Shown: one piece after another, positions 61,922 through 64,000 of the stretch | How the letters are laid out: every line of letters begins with the position of its first letter | Numbering within the stretch: position 1 is the first letter of the stretch | Assembly (NCBI RefSeq): GCF_031191545.1 | Contig: NZ_CP133472.1 | Coordinates: 2,170,001-2,234,000 of the forward strand | DNA length: 64,000 bases | Direction of reading: 5' to 3' | Source: Schaalia odontolytica | GTDB taxonomy: Bacteria; Actinomycetota; Actinomycetes; Actinomycetales; Actinomycetaceae | Notes under the pieces: model-generated | Databases searched by the model: none | Seen by the model: only the letters and a program-made list of their open reading frames with translations | Told to the model about the DNA's origin: nothing | Program-made: the position numbers and the translations under genes

Positions 61922-62710
61922 ATGACGTATGTCCTGAATCTCTCTCACGTGTCCGTCCAGCGAGGCGACACTCAGATCCTATCCGACGTTTCGTGGTCGA
62001 CGCGGCCGCGTCAGCACTGGGTCATTGTCGGACCCAACGGTGCGGGTAAGACCACGCTGGCCCGCGTGGCCTCCGGTCGCATCGCCGCGGACAGCGGCGA
62101 GGTGACCGTCTCAGAGACGGATCTGGCGCAGGCTGATCCCGCTGAGGTGGCGACCCGCGTCGGGCTCGCCTCGGCCGCGGTGGGTGCCAAGATCGTGCCG
62201 ACGCAGTCGGTTCTCGACACGGTGCGCAGCGCCGCCTGGGGTCTGGCTGTCGCTCACGACGAGGAATACGAACAGGTCGACGACGAGCGTGCCCGCGCGC
62301 TCATGGGGATCTTCGGAGTCGACCATCTCGCCGAGCGCGAGTACGCGACCCTGTCGGAGGGCGAAGCGCAGCGAGTGCTGCTCGCCCGTGCGCTCATGAC
62401 CGACCCCGAGGTTCTCGTCCTCGACGAGCCCACCTCCGGACTCGACCTGGGCGCGCGCGAGTTGCTCATCGCCGCGCTGTCGGAGATCATGAAGGGTTCG
62501 AAGTCTCCGCAGATCATCCTGGTGACCCACCAGATTGAGGAGATTCCCGATGGCGTGACGCACTGCGCGATCATGTCGCAGGGGCAGGTCGCCCATCAAG
62601 GCCCCATCGAGGACGTATTGACGGGGCTCAACCTGTCGCAGGTCTATGGAATGCCGTTGCTCGCGGGTCGCAGCGATGGCCGCTGGTGGGCGCACGGCGT
62701 CACCGACTAA
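61922..62710 (+). CDS. Stand-alone ABC ATPase (ModF/YlmA-like)
   Basis: A 262-residue ATPase with Walker A GPNGAGKT (about 38-45), signature LSEGEAQR, Walker B VLVLDEPTS with SGLD, and the switch His in VTHQIEEIP. The signature reads LSEGE rather than LSGGQ. It has no permease beside it and an NfeD gene follows, so the partner is unclear; such lone ATPases may act in regulation or with a distant permease. Confidence 0.88.
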   Translation: MTYVLNLSHVSVQRGDTQILSDVSWSTRPRQHWVIVGPNGAGKTTLARVASGRIAADSGEVTVSETDLAQADPAEVATRVGLASAAVGAKIVPTQSVLDTVRSAAWGLAVAHDEEYEQVDDERARALMGIFGVDHLAEREYATLSEGEAQRVLLARALMTDPEVLVLDEPTSGLDLGARELLIAALSEIMKGSKSPQIILVTHQIEEIPDGVTHCAIMSQGQVAHQGPIEDVLTGLNLSQVYGMPLLAGRSDGRWWAHGVTD

Positions 62711-62719
62711 GGAGGAAGT

Positions 62720-63193
62720 ATGACTACCTGGTGGCTGTGGATTCTCGCCGCCCTGGTGTGTGGCATCGTCGAGGTCATGAGCGTGAGCTTCGTGTTCCTC
62801 ATGTTCGCTATCGGAGCGTTGGCTGCCGGTATCGCGGGCGCGTTTGGCGCGAACCTCACGATCCAGGTCATCGTCTTCGTCGTTGTTTCAATCGTTTTGC
62901 TGGTGGCTGCGCGTCCCTTCCTGAAGGGCCGGATCGAGCGCTCCAAAGACTATGTCCCGAGCAATACGGATGGGTTGATTGGCAAGACCGGCTACGTGAC
63001 CGAGGTCGTGGGGGAGCGCCACGGTCGCATCCAGTTTTCGGGCGGTGAGTGGAGCGCGCGAACCGAGGGGCCTGAGCTTCCTGCGGGTGCCGAGGTTCGT
63101 GTCGAGCGTATCGACGGAGCTACCGCCGTCGTCAGTGCCCTCAACCCGACGGTCCCGTCGCCGACCCAGCCGCATCAGGGCTCGGCCTCCTGA
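62720..63193 (+). CDS. NfeD-family membrane protein
   Basis: A 157-residue NfeD1b-type protein: three membrane segments in the first 70 residues (TTWWLWILAALVCGIVEV, FVFLMFAIGALAAG) and a C-terminal OB-fold (about 83-145, GLIGKTGYVTEVVGERHGRI). NfeD proteins work with SPFH (stomatin/flotillin) proteins, and one follows after 41 bases. ATG 62720 with AGGAGG upstream. Confidence 0.9.
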   Translation: MTTWWLWILAALVCGIVEVMSVSFVFLMFAIGALAAGIAGAFGANLTIQVIVFVVVSIVLLVAARPFLKGRIERSKDYVPSNTDGLIGKTGYVTEVVGERHGRIQFSGGEWSARTEGPELPAGAEVRVERIDGATAVVSALNPTVPSPTQPHQGSAS

Positions 63194-63234
63194 CAGTTCA
63201 TCTTCTGGTTCGTGTAGTAGAAAGGAAACACGTT

Positions 63235-64000
63235 ATGAGTTCTGGTGATGTCATCGGCAACATCGTGGTGATCGTGGTTCTTGCGTTCATTGTTTTCGTC
63301 GTCGTCTCGCTCGTGCGTGCGGTGCGGATCGTCCCGCAGTCTCAGGCCTACGTCGTTGAGCGCCTGGGCCGCTTCCAGGCCGTGATGCAGGGAGGCTTCC
63401 ACCTCCTCGTCCCCTTCGTGGACCGCGTCGCTGCCCGTATCGATCTGCGTGAGCAGGTCGCTAATTTCCCGCCTCAGCCCGTCATCACCGCCGACCAGGC
63501 GATGGTGTCGATCGATTCCGTCATCTACTTCCAGATCACGGATCCACGCAGCGCGACCTACGAAGTCGCGAACTTCCTGCAGGCGATCGAGCAGCTGACC
63601 GCGACGACACTGCGTAACCTCATTGGCTCTCTCGATCTGGAGCAGACCCAGACGTCTCGTGAGTCGATCAATAAGCAGCTGCGTGGTGTTCTCGACGAGG
63701 CAACGGGCCCCTGGGGTATTCGCGTGACCCGCGTGGAACTCAAGTCGATCGAGCCGCCGCCGCGAGTCCTAGCGGCCATGGAACAGCAGATCACGGCTGA
63801 GCGCACCAAGCGCGCGACGATTCTGACGGCCGAAGCCGAGCGCGAGGCTCAGATTAAGAAGGCCGAGGGTGCTAAGCAGGCCGCCGTTCTGGCAGCTTCT
63901 GCCCAGCAGGAGGCACAGGTTCTTCAGGCGAAGGGCCAGAAGGAAGCGCTGATCCTGCAGGCCGAGGGTGCTCGCCAGGCGCAGATCCTGCGCGCACAGG
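63235..64000 (+). CDS. SPFH/stomatin-like (Qmc) membrane protein, truncated by window end
   Basis: The first 255 residues are present. An N-terminal membrane segment (about 9-30, IVVIVVLAFIVFVVVSLV) is followed by the SPFH domain (SQAYVVERLGRFQAVMQGG onward, to about 190) and the start of the long Ala/Glu/Gln coiled coil (ILTAEAEREAQIKKAEGAKQ). It assembles into membrane rings with NfeD. A ribosome site (AAAGGAAA) precedes the ATG. The 3' end lies outside the window. Confidence 0.92.
   Translation, partial: MSSGDVIGNIVVIVVLAFIVFVVVSLVRAVRIVPQSQAYVVERLGRFQAVMQGGFHLLVPFVDRVAARIDLREQVANFPPQPVITADQAMVSIDSVIYFQITDPRSATYEVANFLQAIEQLTATTLRNLIGSLDLEQTQTSRESINKQLRGVLDEATGPWGIRVTRVELKSIEPPPRVLAAMEQQITAERTKRATILTAEAEREAQIKKAEGAKQAAVLAASAQQEAQVLQAKGQKEALILQAEGARQAQILRAQ

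Overview
The window is a 64 kb stretch of a high-GC Gram-positive (actinobacterial) chromosome. Gene content points to the Actinomycetaceae, most likely Schaalia/Actinomyces: SepH, DUF3000, DUF3159, DUF3710, DUF4193 and DUF5998 proteins, a phosphatidylinositol-mannoside operon, a GlgC/GlgM-type glycogen pair, an LAKTG wall-anchored surface protein, and mainly GTG/ATG starts with tightly overlapping genes. The genus is inferred from family content; I could not run a search.

Layout. 1-2190: 3' part of smc. 2191-3110: small accessory patch with an IS3-type transposase fragment and a HicA/HicB-like toxin-antitoxin pair. 3353-5591: an FtsX/MacB-type ABC transporter and a small zinc-ribbon-like protein. 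5827-18755: the two topoisomerase IV genes (parE rightward, parC leftward) enclosing tandem GNAT acetyltransferases, a sugar transporter-PfkB kinase operon, and a three-gene cassette that looks like a detached type VII secretion (ESX) module: a short helical protein with a Ser/Gly tail, a PPE/LXG-like helical protein, and a mycosin-like subtilase. 18823-36474: a core block (DUF5998, phosphatase, sepH, DUF4193, DUF3710, OB-fold, DUF3159, ceoC/ceoB, KimA-type K+ importer, TRAM methyltransferase, then dxs, RNase D, DUF3000). Its order closely follows the Rv2699c-Rv2680 segment of Mycobacterium tuberculosis as I remember it, with a CLC channel and an S9 peptidase inserted and dut missing. 36585-39331: glgX and a five-tRNA array (Gly, Val, Gly, Cys, Val). 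39769-47815: surface functions: LAKTG protein, GH13 glucosidase, two paralogous membrane-anchored proteins with repetitive tails, an ATP-grasp ligase and a FemAB-like aminoacyltransferase. 47888-58559: thrS-HIT-pgsA-acyltransferase-pimA-LemA-like operon, continuing into three consecutive PrsW-family intramembrane protease genes and a Nudix hydrolase. 58569-64000: serB-glgC diverging from glgM, a lone ABC ATPase, NfeD, and a truncated SPFH/stomatin gene.

How the parts work together. Envelope biology dominates: PI/PIM lipid synthesis, probable peptidoglycan cross-bridge assembly, sortase-anchored and T7SS-like exported proteins, three PrsW proteases, and NfeD/SPFH membrane organisers. Glycogen metabolism (glgC, glgM, glgX, GH13) and potassium handling (CeoB/CeoC, KimA) form two other themes. 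Several genes have a TANNNT -10 box only 6-8 nt before the start codon and no ribosome binding site, which suggests leaderless transcripts.

The best candidates for something poorly described are the orphan T7SS-like cassette (12833-16216) and the triple PrsW array, one member of which carries a 69-bp tandem repeat (53869-58035).
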